Below, piece after piece: positions 1 to 10,800 of a stretch of DNA of 64,000 nt. Within the stretch, counting starts at the first letter, position 1. Every line of letters begins with the position of its first letter. Source of the DNA: Zingiber officinale (taxonomy: Eukaryota; Streptophyta; Magnoliopsida; Zingiberales; Zingiberaceae). The stretch is from NCBI RefSeq assembly GCF_018446385.1, contig NC_055992.1:17764877-17828876 (forward strand), given 5' to 3'. The notes under the pieces were generated by a model. It was not told the DNA's origin, ran no database searches, and saw only the letters and a program-made list of their open reading frames with translations. The position numbers and the translations under genes are program-made.

Positions 1-529
1 ACTTGTTAGGATCCTTTGTACGGCTAGAGAGGGGGGGTGTGAATAGCCGCCCCAAATCGCTCGCGTTTCTTCCTACACTTCGTTAGCGCAGCGGAAAAAT
101 AAACTAGAAACGAAAGGAAGAATATCAAACCTTAGACGCAGCGATGTAACGAGGTTCGGAGATGATACTCCTACTCCTCGGCGTGTCCGTAAGGTGGACG
201 AGCCCTATCAATCCGTCGGTGGATGAGTCCCCGGAGAACCGGCTAATGTCAAACTCCTTGTGGGTGGAGAAACCTCGCCACAAACGTTTGCAAAAGCAAA
301 CAAAGAGTACAAGTACAAAGAATAAGCAAGAAATACAGTAAGAATACACAAGCACTCTACCAATCTTGCTTTCTCGTCGACTGGAGTCCGGATGAAGCAG
401 CAGCAGCTGTTCCAGTCGGGGAAGCTCACGCGAAGCTTGCGAGGAAGGAACTCAACAGAGCTCAAGCACCAGAACAGCAGCTCTGTAGCAGAAGAGAAGA
501 GGAAGAAGAGTCTATGCACAGACCTCGAT

Positions 530-540
530 CCTTTTATACC
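530..540 (-). promoter_or_regulatory. TATA box of LTR H
   Basis: The minus strand reads GGTATAAAAGG, a strong TATA box, directly downstream of the palindrome block. Transcription would run leftward through the rest of the LTR. Confidence 0.6.
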
Positions 541-596
541 TGCGAAGACAGAAGCCAGCGGAGAAGAAATCTAGCCGTTGCGTCGCAACGGCTAGT

Positions 597-906
597 GCCC
601 TGATCGGTCTGTGGACCGATCAGGGAACCTACTGATCGGTCCCCAGACCGATCAGCATGATTCACAGAAAGTTGCCCAACTTTCTGTTCGTTTCCTGATC
701 GGTCTGTGGACCGATCAGGCCACAGCTGGATCGGTCCACAGACCGATCCCACCTCTCCCGGCTGCGTCTCTGATCGGTCGTGGAGACCGATCAAGCTTCA
801 TGCTGATCGGTCCCCGCACCGTCGAAGCTTGTTGCCTTCGTTGTTATCGATCGGTCACCGGACCGATCGATACTAACGTATCACCGATCGATCGCAAACC
901 GATCCG
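597..906. repeat. Palindrome block GATCGGTC...GACCGATC
   Basis: About eight inverted repeats with arms GATCGGTC and GACCGATC around a 3-6 base centre, some imperfect. On the minus strand they lie directly upstream of the TATA box at 530-540. Confidence 0.9.
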
Positions 907-1099
907 AGCTTGGTTTTTGCCCAAACCAAACCAAGTCCCAAGTCTCCCAAACCAACATTGTCAACCTCGACTGTTGGTACTTAATTCCTAGCATCGGTCA
1001 CTCCTTGACTGCTAGAATTCCCGCCAAGTGTCCGGTCAATCCCTTTGACCTACTTGGACTTTCCAACACCAAGTCCGATCATCCCCGATCCATCTGGAT

Positions 1100-1620
1100 T
1101 TTCCCTTGCCTGGCTTCACTCACCAGGACTTTCACCTGGCTTCACTCACCAGGATTTCCACATTGCCTAACATCCCAGTTAGGACTTTCCCACTGCCTGG
1201 CTTCACTCACCAGGACTCTCCACACTGCCTGGCTTCACTCACCAGGACTTCCCACACTGCCTAACATCCCAGTTAGGACTTTCTCATTCACCTAGCTTCA
1301 CTCACTAGGATTTTCACCTGGCTTCACTCACCAGGATTTCCCCGAATGCCTGGCTTCACTCACCAGGACTTTCACCTTCACCTAGCTTCACTCACTAGGA
1401 TTTTTCCCCGTGCCAAACTCCCTGTTTGGACTTTCCCCGTGCCAAGTCTCCATACTTGGACTTTTCGCGTGCCAAGCTCCCTGCTTGGACTTTTCCAGTG
1501 CCAAGTCTCCATACTTGGACTTTTCCAGTGCCAAGTCTCCATACTTGGACTTTTCCAGTGCCAAGCTCCCTGCTTGGACTTCTCCGTTGCCAAGTCTCCA
1601 TACTTGGACTTTTTCCCGAA
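1100..1620 (-). repeat. Array of about 17 short hairpin modules
   Basis: About 17 units of 20-30 bases, each a 5-6 bp stem with a short loop followed by GGACTTT or a variant. Stem pairs seen on the plus strand are CCTGG/CCAGG, CCTAG/CTAGG, CCTAAC/GTTAGG, CCAAAC/GTTTGG, CCAAGT/ACTTGG and CCAAGC/GCTTGG. The arms change together between unit types, so pairing is kept. The array lies in U3 of LTR H, upstream of its TATA box. Confidence 0.85.
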
Positions 1621-1865
1621 TCAGGTCAACCAGGTCAACCTTGACCTACGGTTGCACCAATAATCTCCCAAACATCTATTCTTGTCCCATATCAAGAATA
1701 GAACTCTCTCACGAGTGTCAAACATCAACATGCAACTCAACTAGGTCAACCTTGACCTAAGGTTGCATCAACAATCTTCCCAAGTCAAACATCAAAATAC
1801 AACTCGAGTCAAGTCAACTCGAGTCGGGTCAACCAGGTCAACCTTGACCTAAGGTTGCACCAACA

Positions 1866-4432
1866 CAAGAGTCAAACTATGTTTTTCAATCTTGTCCTAA
1901 ATACCCAATTGAGTTGTTATATTTTGTAAGTGTCAACTAATTTGATGCCTACACCTAAATCATAGAATTTTTGTTTTGAGTTTAAGTTTTTGGTTTAATT
2001 AATATTAACTTAGATTTAATTTTAATAAAGTGTTTAAGTTTTAATTTAAGTTTCAAATTTTAAATTAATTAAGTTGGTTAAATTGTATTTATTTGAAATA
2101 TTACCTTTAATATTTTACTTTTTATTAATTTATATTTTTTGAATTTCTATGATTTAATCTCAATTGTATCCTAGTGTTTAAATTCAACCTTATATTTATA
2201 TTTTCTTTATCTTTTAATTTTATATTATTAGTTAATTTAGTTAAAGTTATTAGATTAATTTTATCTATAGAATTATCCTTAATATATAAATTATTAATTT
2301 TTAATTTTTAATTTATTAAATTATCTTCATTTAAGATCTTATCTTTATATTTAAATGTTTATTAATTTTTAATTTCAAATATATTAAATTATCTTTGTTT
2401 AACAAATTATCTTTAATATTTAAATTTTTATTATTTTTTAATTTTAATTTTGATAAATTATCTTTATTTGGATAAAAATCTCTAAATTAATATTATCTAG
2501 ATTATCAAATATATTATTAAGAAATTTATTAATTTTATCTATATTGACTTTCATTAATTAATTTATTTAAATTAAATTTTTTGAATTAATTAAATTTAAA
2601 AAATTTGAATTAATTACGTCTGATTTTTTATTAGGTTTGGAATTATCAAAATTATTTAAAATTTTCAACTCTAATTTATCATGCAAAGTATCATCTAATT
2701 TATTACCCAAATTATTCTCTAATGTATCATTAATAGGAGCATTTTCATAATAAAATGTACTAACCGGAATCATAACCCTTAATTTTGTAGGCTTCTCTGT
2801 TAGTTTGGACTCGAGTATGGATTCATTTTTGTCTTGTTCTGCCAGCTTCAATGGCATCTCGTAAAGCTTGGTCAAGTGGGTCCAAAACTATTAGGCATCT
2901 TTGACCTTTCTTATTTTGCATGTAACTTTGTTAGGTAATAAATTTAAAATTAACTATATTGCCTTTTGGTTTACTTTCAAGTTTTGAGAAGATTGTTTCA
3001 GCACTATGCTGCCATCAAAGTCGTTCATCAAGACGAATCTTCTATTTGCATCCTTCATAGATTGAATTCATTCATCTTGTATATCTCATATGGAGGTGGT
3101 TCGTTGACATTTCGCTTGAGCATCTTTTTATGCTCCATTTTTCTTATGTAATACAATTTCAAAGAGAGATTCTAAGATTAGGTCTTGGGATAAGTAGTGT
3201 GGGAGAGAATAATAGTAAAGAGAAAAGTCTCAAGTGGTATTACACCAATTTTGAAGAAAAAAATAATAAAATAAAAAAACTATGACAAATTTGTCAGAAT
3301 AGGTGATTGCACCAATTCAGAGTAATCTGACTCTGATACCACTTATTATGATCAAAAAGATACTAGAGGGAGGGGGTGAATAGCGTTCTTCGCTTTTTCT
3401 AAAATCACGAGAATATGTAGTGAAAAATAAGCGAAGAAAAGAAGAACGCAAAGAGGCAAGCGCTAACACAAGTTCAATTTACTTAGTTTGAAGCTTTTAA
3501 CGACTCCTAATCCAAGGCCTACACTCGTTGAGTGCTTTCGTTGAACAATCATTATAAGCTCAAAAAGATTACAAAAAGTTAAGTACAATGCAAGAATAAT
3601 AAAAGAATATCGACAACAAAAGTAAAGAAACTTGGTTGGTGGTTGTCGGAGTAGTCTTTCGGTGTCGTAGGAGCCTTCTTGGAGCAGCGCATAAGAATGA
3701 AAGTTGGAGCGAATGTTGTGTTGAAGGATATGAGTGATGGCCTTTTATAGGCTATTTTCGGGCACCCGGACCACCCCCGGGTGCTTGGGTTGCTGACGTG
3801 GTGGCTCCTTGGTGAAACTCTATCTATGAAATTTTATCCTTCTCTGAACGTCCAGATTGTGACGTAGGTTGGTCAATCGGTGTGTGCCACCTCATCCAGT
3901 CGCCTGCTACTTCGCCTCCTTGCCCGTGCGCCTGGACCACCTCCAGGCACCTAGACTGTGTCTGGGCACCTAAAGCCCCCTTTTTTAGCCACATGATTTT
4001 CCTACATTTTAATGTTAGCACAATAATCAATGATATGGAAAAAAGAGTAGTAATTAAATATTTAACACTCTCTGGGTTGTTCGGTCCTGATTTTGAGTTT
4101 CGCTAAAATCTAGGTCAGATCAATGCCTATTGTTTCCTCAACTAGGAATGCATCCTCACTGGATCTCTCCTCCAGTTACTTACCTTTACTTACCATATGT
4201 AGTCACTTGGCTCGGCTCTTGACTCACCAAGTCTTTCCGCCAGTTGTCAGATCCGTAGACCCAACTAGACTTTGGCCAGCTGTCAGGTCTCACAGATCCA
4301 ACTTAAGTTCCTGCCAGATATCAGGACACTCCTTAACCTATCTAGATTTCTCCTTAGCTATCAGCTCTAACAAATCTAGCTGGATTTCAACCTAGTGTCA
4401 GATCCTCCAGACCCGTCATGTAAGATATAACA
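1866..4432 (-). mobile_element. 5' part of A/C-like element G
   Basis: A minus-strand fossil. From right to left it has a probable 5' LTR (3344-4432), a primer site (3330-3341, TGGTATCAGAGT on the minus strand), a leader sharing the TTGGTGCAA..CACC wording with elements A and C, and a very AT-rich body (about 1920-2660) that ends at LTR H. No pol is seen. A 102-residue minus-strand frame at 2567-2875 is lysine- and asparagine-rich and I do not recognise it. The element is incomplete and looks older than C. Confidence 0.55.
3344..4432 (-). mobile_element. Probable 5' LTR of element G
   Basis: Bounded on the left by the primer site and on the right by a minus-strand TGTTATATC start. It repeats the LTR plan of H and C: GACTTT-type modules on the right (about 4190-4420), inverted repeats around GGCACCCGG and GCCTGG (about 3760-3970), then a TATA box (CTATAAAAGG on the minus strand, 3741-3750). 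The ends are eroded, so the borders are approximate. Confidence 0.5.
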
Positions 4433-5330
4433 AATAAATAATAAGTGTTATTGGAGAAATAAGCTTATAGAATTTTTTGAAAATTTTTAGAATTTTTTGA
4501 GATTTAAACGGAGTCTGTATAACACGTTTAAGGAGATGAATCGATTAGGCTAGGAGGAAGCCGATTTAGAATAACCATTAAGTGGGAGTTGATTGAGGAA
4601 TTAACTAAAGAGTTTAATTAATTTAAACCTAAGTATATAAGTGCAAATTCCTTATTCTTTTCCTTTTCTTCTCCCCTCACCGCCACACACCTCCTCACCC
4701 AATCCCTCTCCTCATCTTCCTCACTCGTGCCCTAACCTCAACTCACGCCGCCAATTCCCCCCTTCATTGCCGATCGTTGGTGTAGCATCCACAAGGTGTT
4801 GCCTGTCACTGGAGCAACCTCGACCATCGTCGCCACTGGCCTTTACGAGAGCTACGAATCTCATCATGACCTCTAGCTGAGCTTTCTCTCCCGATCCTCC
4901 ATGTCACATCATGCCTTCTCTTCGAAGCCACCTCCCGATCATCTCCAATAGAGTCTTTTGATCAGATCCCCTATTCAATCTTCTGATCCATATTGTCCTT
5001 CCTTATTTCACTCGACATCATCCTCCCCCCATCACCAGCCATTTCCAGCCTCTTTAAGTCTATGGACTGGGATGGGGTTGGTGGTTTCTAGAAATCGGAG
5101 ATTGAGTTGAAATGTTGATCTGCCGTTAGCCACTCCATGCAAATGGGTTTCAAGCAAAAGCTACTACTGCTATTAGTTGATCTCTTTCGCCTTCGCCCGA
5201 ACCAATTCCTAGCTACTTGGCCGACAGTCATGGGTCGTGACTGGAGAGGAAGGGGCTAAACAATAGGTAGTATGTCCTTTACTAGTTGGTACTTTGTCAA
5301 TCGATGTTGTCACTATGTTAATGATGATTG
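4433..5330 (+). mobile_element. Unassigned LTR-like fragment
   Basis: An AT-rich first part, a TATA-like TATATAAG at about 4634, then a long C- and CT-rich leader (4655-5040) resemble the promoter half of a plant LTR. No partner LTR, primer site or coding region is visible. Element A begins at 5331, so this is probably the older sequence that A entered. Confidence 0.35.
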
Positions 5331-6630
5331 TGTTGGTGTAATTTGCATTAACAGTTTAACTCAGATTTTGATTAATGACAAGTGAGTTAAGTTAGGTGTT
5401 ATCATGATCTAATTCATTTACCGAGTGTGCAGGGTTGACTAACCTGATAGGTCAAGAGGACCTGACACCAAGCAGAAAGTCCAGTTAAAATATGCGATTT
5501 CTGATTGGCAAACTCCAGATGTGGGATTCTGACAAGAGGAAGTCCGGATGTGTGATTTTGGCAGGAGATCGGGATGTTTGATTTCTGGTTAGCAAAGTTT
5601 GGATGTGTGATTCTAATAGGAAGCCCTGGTGGGTCAGATTGATGTCAAGGAGGTAACTTGACACATGGTAAGTGAAGGTAAGTCATTGGAGGAGAGTGAC
5701 TCTATAAGGACGTGTCCCGATTGAGGGGGCAGTAGGCATCATTCTAATTTAGGTCCATTTTGAAAACCTAAATTAAGACCCTTACTAGATCCTGGTCAGG
5801 AAGAAAGGGTCTAAGTTATAAATTAATTATATTATTATTATGTTAAACTTTGTTTTTATAGGTTATTATATTTATTTTGGGCTAACATAAACTTGCAGGA
5901 CAAAAAGAGAAAAATTTATCTCAGGTGAACAGTACCCGAAGGTGTCTTCCAGAAGACGAAAGGCATCTTGAGCACTGTTAATAGAAGGTGTCTTTGGTGC
6001 TATGGAAGGCGCATTCCATCGAACAAAATCTAACTTCGTTAGGCAATAAGGAGCAGCGAATTCGGGATAAAGTTTTGTCTATGGAAGGTGCCTTCAAGGC
6101 TATGGAAGTCGCATTCTACACTCTTTAAAAGGGTGTCTCGACCAAGCATTCTTCAACAACTCTCATACAAGCTTCTAAGCGTCCGATTGGCATTTCGATT
6201 GCTTCAGCTTTCTGCTGCTGCCCTACTACATCTCTATTATGCCTGACTGCCACTGAGAAGCCATCCAAACACTAAGCTCGAGTCAACTGTCTACAAAAAG
6301 TGTTTGGTAACAAAGCTTAAGTTCTATAATTAATTTATACAAATGGAAAGTGTAGCTTGTTACACTCTTCTGATTCTTTTTATACTCAATCCCCTCTTCT
6401 AGTAGTTCTGAAAGAGGTTATTAGTGGATTACCCGTCAATAAGTCCATGGGACCTGGGTCTTGGAGTAGGAGTCGTCGAAAACTCTGAACCAAGTAAAAC
6501 CGATTGTGTACTTGTATTCTACTTGCTTTGATGTTTCTTTCTTTTTTGCTACGCATACTTTATTTTTAAAAGTAAAAAAATTTTAAAACCATGTGATTCA
6601 CGCCCCTCTCACGTGTATCTCAATCCAACA
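5331..6630 (+). mobile_element. 5' LTR of element A
   Basis: It begins TGTTGGTGTAATTTG and ends CAATCCAACA, directly before the primer site, and is 1,300 bp long. It holds GGAAGTCC-type modules (5470-5640), palindromes around GAAGGTGCCTTC and variants (about 5930-6118) and a TATA-like TTTAAAAGG (6124-6132). Confidence 0.85.
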
Positions 6631-6885
6631 AGTGGTATCAGAGCTAAGTTAGTTCTGAATTGGTGCAACCACCAATCAAGCCAAGGGAACCATTAATTTT
6701 TTATTTCAGTTTTTCATATCTTATTTGAATTGGTGAAATTTACCTCTTTAGATAATTATTTCTAGTTTAATTTTTTTTCTCAAAGTTGGTGCAACACCAC
6801 TTGAGTCATCAACATTTTTTCTTAAGCACTACTAATTCAAGACCAAGTCTTGGTACATCTTTTTAATTTTCTATTTCAGTAACCA

Positions 6886-8320
6886 ATGGCCCAACTTGAG
6901 GGATTCAACACTACTCGTCTTTCTCTCTTCAATGGAAATGACTTTTCGTATTGGAAGAAGAGGATGGAGGTCTACTTAAAGATGGACATCGAGCAGTGGT
7001 TCACTATTCGACGAGGATACCACGCGTCTGTAGATGAAACAACCAAAGTACCACTCGATCTAGAAAGATGGAATCCAGAAGATAAGAAGAAAGCCCAGAT
7101 CGACTCAAAAGTGTTAAACACGATCCAGTGCGGACTCACGAAAGAAGAACTCCACTAAGTTGTTTCTCATGAGAATGCAAAGGAGCTATGGATAAGCTCA
7201 TCGAACTACATGAAGGAACTACCAACTCAAGGGTAACGAAGCATGATCTATTATTGAATTCCTTATTTAACATTAAAATACAGGATGGAGAAACCACAAG
7301 CTAACTACACGCGAGGATCAAGGGTATCCTCAACGGTCTGCACATGATTGGACATCAACTCGAGAATTGTAACATTATCAGGTACGCTCTAAACTCGTTC
7401 CCTTGGACCTCACTATGGGCATCGATCGTAGATGCCTACGAGGTTTCGAGGAACGTTTCAAAATTAAAATTAGATAAATTATTTTGTGAATTAGAGCTAC
7501 ACGAAGAAACTAACGACCCAAAGGTCGAGAAAGGAATTACATTTCTTGTAGGCACTTTGAAGGGAGCTAAACTCGAAATGGAAACTGAATTCGAATCGAA
7601 ATTAGACGAAGAAGAGCAACTAGTGAACATGGTAAGGAAGATGTTCATTAGATGCAAAAGAAACTTCACCAAACATGACATAAAGAAAATGTCTAAGTCT
7701 ACATCCAACCACTCAAAGCTGAACATCACATGCTATGGCTGCAACAAGAAGGGGCACTTCAAACATGAATGGTCGAATGAAAACAAGATCTAGAAGACAA
7801 AGAAAAAGAAAGCACTCAAGGCAACACGGGATGAGTCTTCATTCGATAGATAGGAAGCAGACAAATTAAAGCTAACTGGCTATCTCGGGCTGATGGCAAT
7901 TGGAGGGGAAACATATCAAGAAGAAGAATCCGAATACAAATTGAGTAATGGATATGCATCCTGTTCGGACGAACCAACTAGGGTAACATTTAACTATACC
8001 ATAAAATTCTTTAAAATTATTTCCTGCTTAAACAAAAAACTAACAAAAACTAAGGAACACACTAAACTCTTCCTTAAGGAAAATAACTTCCTTAAAGAAA
8101 ATAACATCCTTAAAGAACAACTGAGCTTGACCTCCTTAACTAACCAAGTTCAAAATAGAAATTTAACTCAAGCTACAATTCTTAAGGAAAAAAACTCTAT
8201 CTTAAAAAGTCAAGTTAAAGAGTTAAAAGAACAGTTGAAAAAGTTTACCTCGGGATCCAAGTATCTAAATATGATACTTGGATCCCAAAGGGTCGTGTAT
8301 AATAAATCCAAACTTGGATA
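6886..8320 (+). pseudogene. gag region of element A (fossil)
   Basis: A Copia-type gag relic. The N-terminal part contains FNGNDFSYWKKRME and ends near LTKEEL, as in the gag of element C. A middle part has a zinc knuckle written CYGCNKKGHFKHEW, and a lysine-rich coiled stretch ends in ILGSQRVVYNKSKLGY, again matching C. It is broken in a few places and is cut by the insertion of B after 8320. Confidence 0.75.
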
Positions 8321-10105
8321 TGTTGAGATGTATACTATAAGCCTAGCTTTCGTATACGAATACCTGTTTTAAAATATTTTGAAATGAGAATCACTTTGGT
8401 CAAATGTCTGTATTTTATATTTATATATATGTCAATGCAGTTGTCCATTTAATTAATATTATAGATAACATGGTGTGTGATGCCACACAGAAGATCATAT
8501 TATCGGTTCCTTATAAATTATAAATAGTAGCTCACAACCAAGATGGATAGGGGCAAACCATTGGAACGATTATAGTGTAATTTGGTATTATTTTATCTTG
8601 ACTATAAAATTACACTAGTACACTATGTGTGTATTGAGCAGAACCATTTGAGGTTTTTCGATTTATACTGACTATATAAAAGAACAGAACCTCTGTTATT
8701 ATGTATGTACGTCCTCTTAATCCCTATATAATAATAAGCACGTATACTTAGTATTTATTTATTTAACTTATCAATGGGTGAGATTTATTCATTAAATCAA
8801 TAGGCTCGATGAGTTGGGAAATAGTACTATTTATATGGTGTGTTGTTGATTATAGAAGGAATCTGTGTCCTAATTATTTAGGTTGATGATATCCCCTTGA
8901 GGAGCTCATAAGGATTATCATATAAATCTTGCAGGTGGACTTAGTCCGGCATGATAATAAAGTTGAGTGGTACTACTCTTGGAATTAGATGTTAATTAAT
9001 TGAGTTGTCAGTAACTCATTTAATTAACGGACATACGATATCTTAAACACTGGGAGATTAACACACTTATGATAAGAAGGAGCCCATATTGTAATATGGG
9101 ATTGGTGAGATAGTTTAATAATAACCCTATAGTGGTATGGGTTATTATTTATGGACTTGGGTTGAGTGTTCGGGCCGAATACAGGAAGCCCAAGCCCATC
9201 AAGAGGCCTAAACTAATTCCTCCTCTAGGTCCCTGTTGTAGCCTCTATATAAAGCCTCGCATCCACTCATCCATAACTTGGTTTGGTTTAACTTAACTAG
9301 GTTTGGTTTAACTTAACTTGGTTTGATTAAACTTGGTTTGTTTTAACATAGTTTGGTTTAGATTTTTTCTAAACAAAATTCTGTTATTTTTTTCTTTCTT
9401 TGTAACCGACAGCAAGACTATAAAAAGGAGTAGGTAGTGGCCCCTAAAACCTAACTTTCTAATTTTCCACAATTTCCCTTCCTCCTTGTGGTCGACGCCC
9501 CTCTTCCCTTGCTAGCGTCGGCCACATCTCCACCTAGGGCCGGTCACATCTCTTCCTTGTGGCTGGCGCCTCTCCTCCTCCACAACAAGGGTCGGCGCCC
9601 CCTTCCTCTTTGCTTAGGGTCGGCACCCCCCTCCTCCTTGCTTAGGGCCGACGCCCCTTCTCCCTTGGTGGGCAACGGCTTGAAGAAGAGGAAGAAAAAG
9701 ATTAGAAGGTGCCCCATCCTAGAGCCTCCTTTTATAGCCGGCGGTTTGGAAATCAAGAAGAGAAGGAGGGTGGTGTTATCTTGGTAGATCGTGCCCACAC
9801 GACGTCCAAGAAGAGGAGAGGAATACGACAGAAGATCAAGAGGTCTTTAGCTACAAAGAAAAGGTACGACTAGTTCTTTAATTCTGTTGCGAAACTAGTT
9901 TTATTTTCTTCATATCGATTTTGAATACCAACACAAGAGGCCAACGATCTTATACTTCGATCAAGGTGTGCTTTGATCCGTCAAGAATTTGCTTGATTGA
10001 TCAAACACATGTCTGATCGAACATGTGGGTTGCTAGGAAAAGTTCTGTACTTGTATAATTTTTTGTATAGGGAAATTTAAACAGAACGGAATTCCAGGGC
10101 ATTCA
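8321..10105 (+). mobile_element. 5' LTR of element B
   Basis: Begins TGTTGAGATGTATAC and ends GGGCATTCA just before the primer site. It shares blocks with its partner from 14040 and, more weakly, with solo LTR D, so D belongs to a related family. A C-rich leader (9480-9800) gives long but meaningless open frames. Confidence 0.88.
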
Positions 10106-10800
10106 AGTGGTATCAGAGCAAGTTTTCTAGTTCTGTGTGATTGGTTTTCGGTTAAATTATGCCCTACTTGTATACAAGTTTAGGCCGGATAATAGTAGGA
10201 TGTGCAAGAAAGATTAACTCTGTGGTTGCAGGCGTCCTAGATCCAACTATTATAGCTTTTATGTTTGTGTGTGATTTGAACCCTCGGGCATGTCGAGGTT
10301 GTTGTGTGTGCATGATTGTAATAATTAAATATGGTCGGTTGTCGTATTATTTTTTTACATTTTGTTCGATCTAGATTACATGTAAATTCCTTTGTAGAAT
10401 ATAGAATCGATAAATATAAATTTTATTTTTTGTTGTGGCTTGTATCCTTGCTACGCGTGGTAATATTTTGAGGACTAGAGGCACGACAGAGAAGGAAGCA
10501 AGATAGACACGACGACTTGATCCATTGGCGGTATATTGGAGGACAACGATCCATTGGCGACATATTGGAGGACAGCGTTGGATGAGGCCATAATAGTTGG
10601 AAATTTTATTTTCATATTTACTGCCTTTATATGTTGTTTTATGTGCTATGATGTGTGTGCCTGATAAGGATTCTAGTGAAGAGGAGATAGAGAGACATAG
10701 GAAATGGGTCAAGGCAGATGAGATGGCGCGGTGTTACATTTTGACTTCTATGTCAAATGTGTTGCAACATCAGCATTAGACCCTACCCACTACCTATGAC

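Larger units (their letters stand above)
4..1865 (-). mobile_element. LTR of Copia-type element H
   Basis: Read on the minus strand it starts TGTTGGTGCAACC and ends CCTAACA, the TG...CA form of an LTR. The first three window bases (act, or agt on the minus strand) match the bases between LTR and primer site in element A. This suggests H is the 5' LTR of a minus-strand element whose body lies left of the window; a solo LTR is the alternative. U3 holds a hairpin array (about 1100-1620), then palindromes (about 597-906), then a TATA box (530-540). The open frames inside follow the repeats and are not genes. It is an LTR fossil; age cannot be judged without its partner. Confidence 0.7.

Noticed and set aside
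190-240. Hammerhead-ribozyme-like GGATGAGTCCCC in LTR H
   Set aside because: The required GAAA core strand and matching stems are not present.
1390-1620. Possible CRISPR-like array
   Set aside because: Regular hairpin repeats but no unique spacers, and it lies in a plant LTR.
1005-1760. Several long overlapping frames with repeated peptide words such as PYLDFS and HTWTFP
   Set aside because: They exist in several frames of both strands because the DNA is a tandem hairpin array; no start context or family supports a protein.
9488-9798. Arginine- and proline-rich frames in the B LTR (and similar ones near 26,800)
   Set aside because: A C-rich LTR leader gives open frames on both strands; the same sequence occurs in both LTRs of B.
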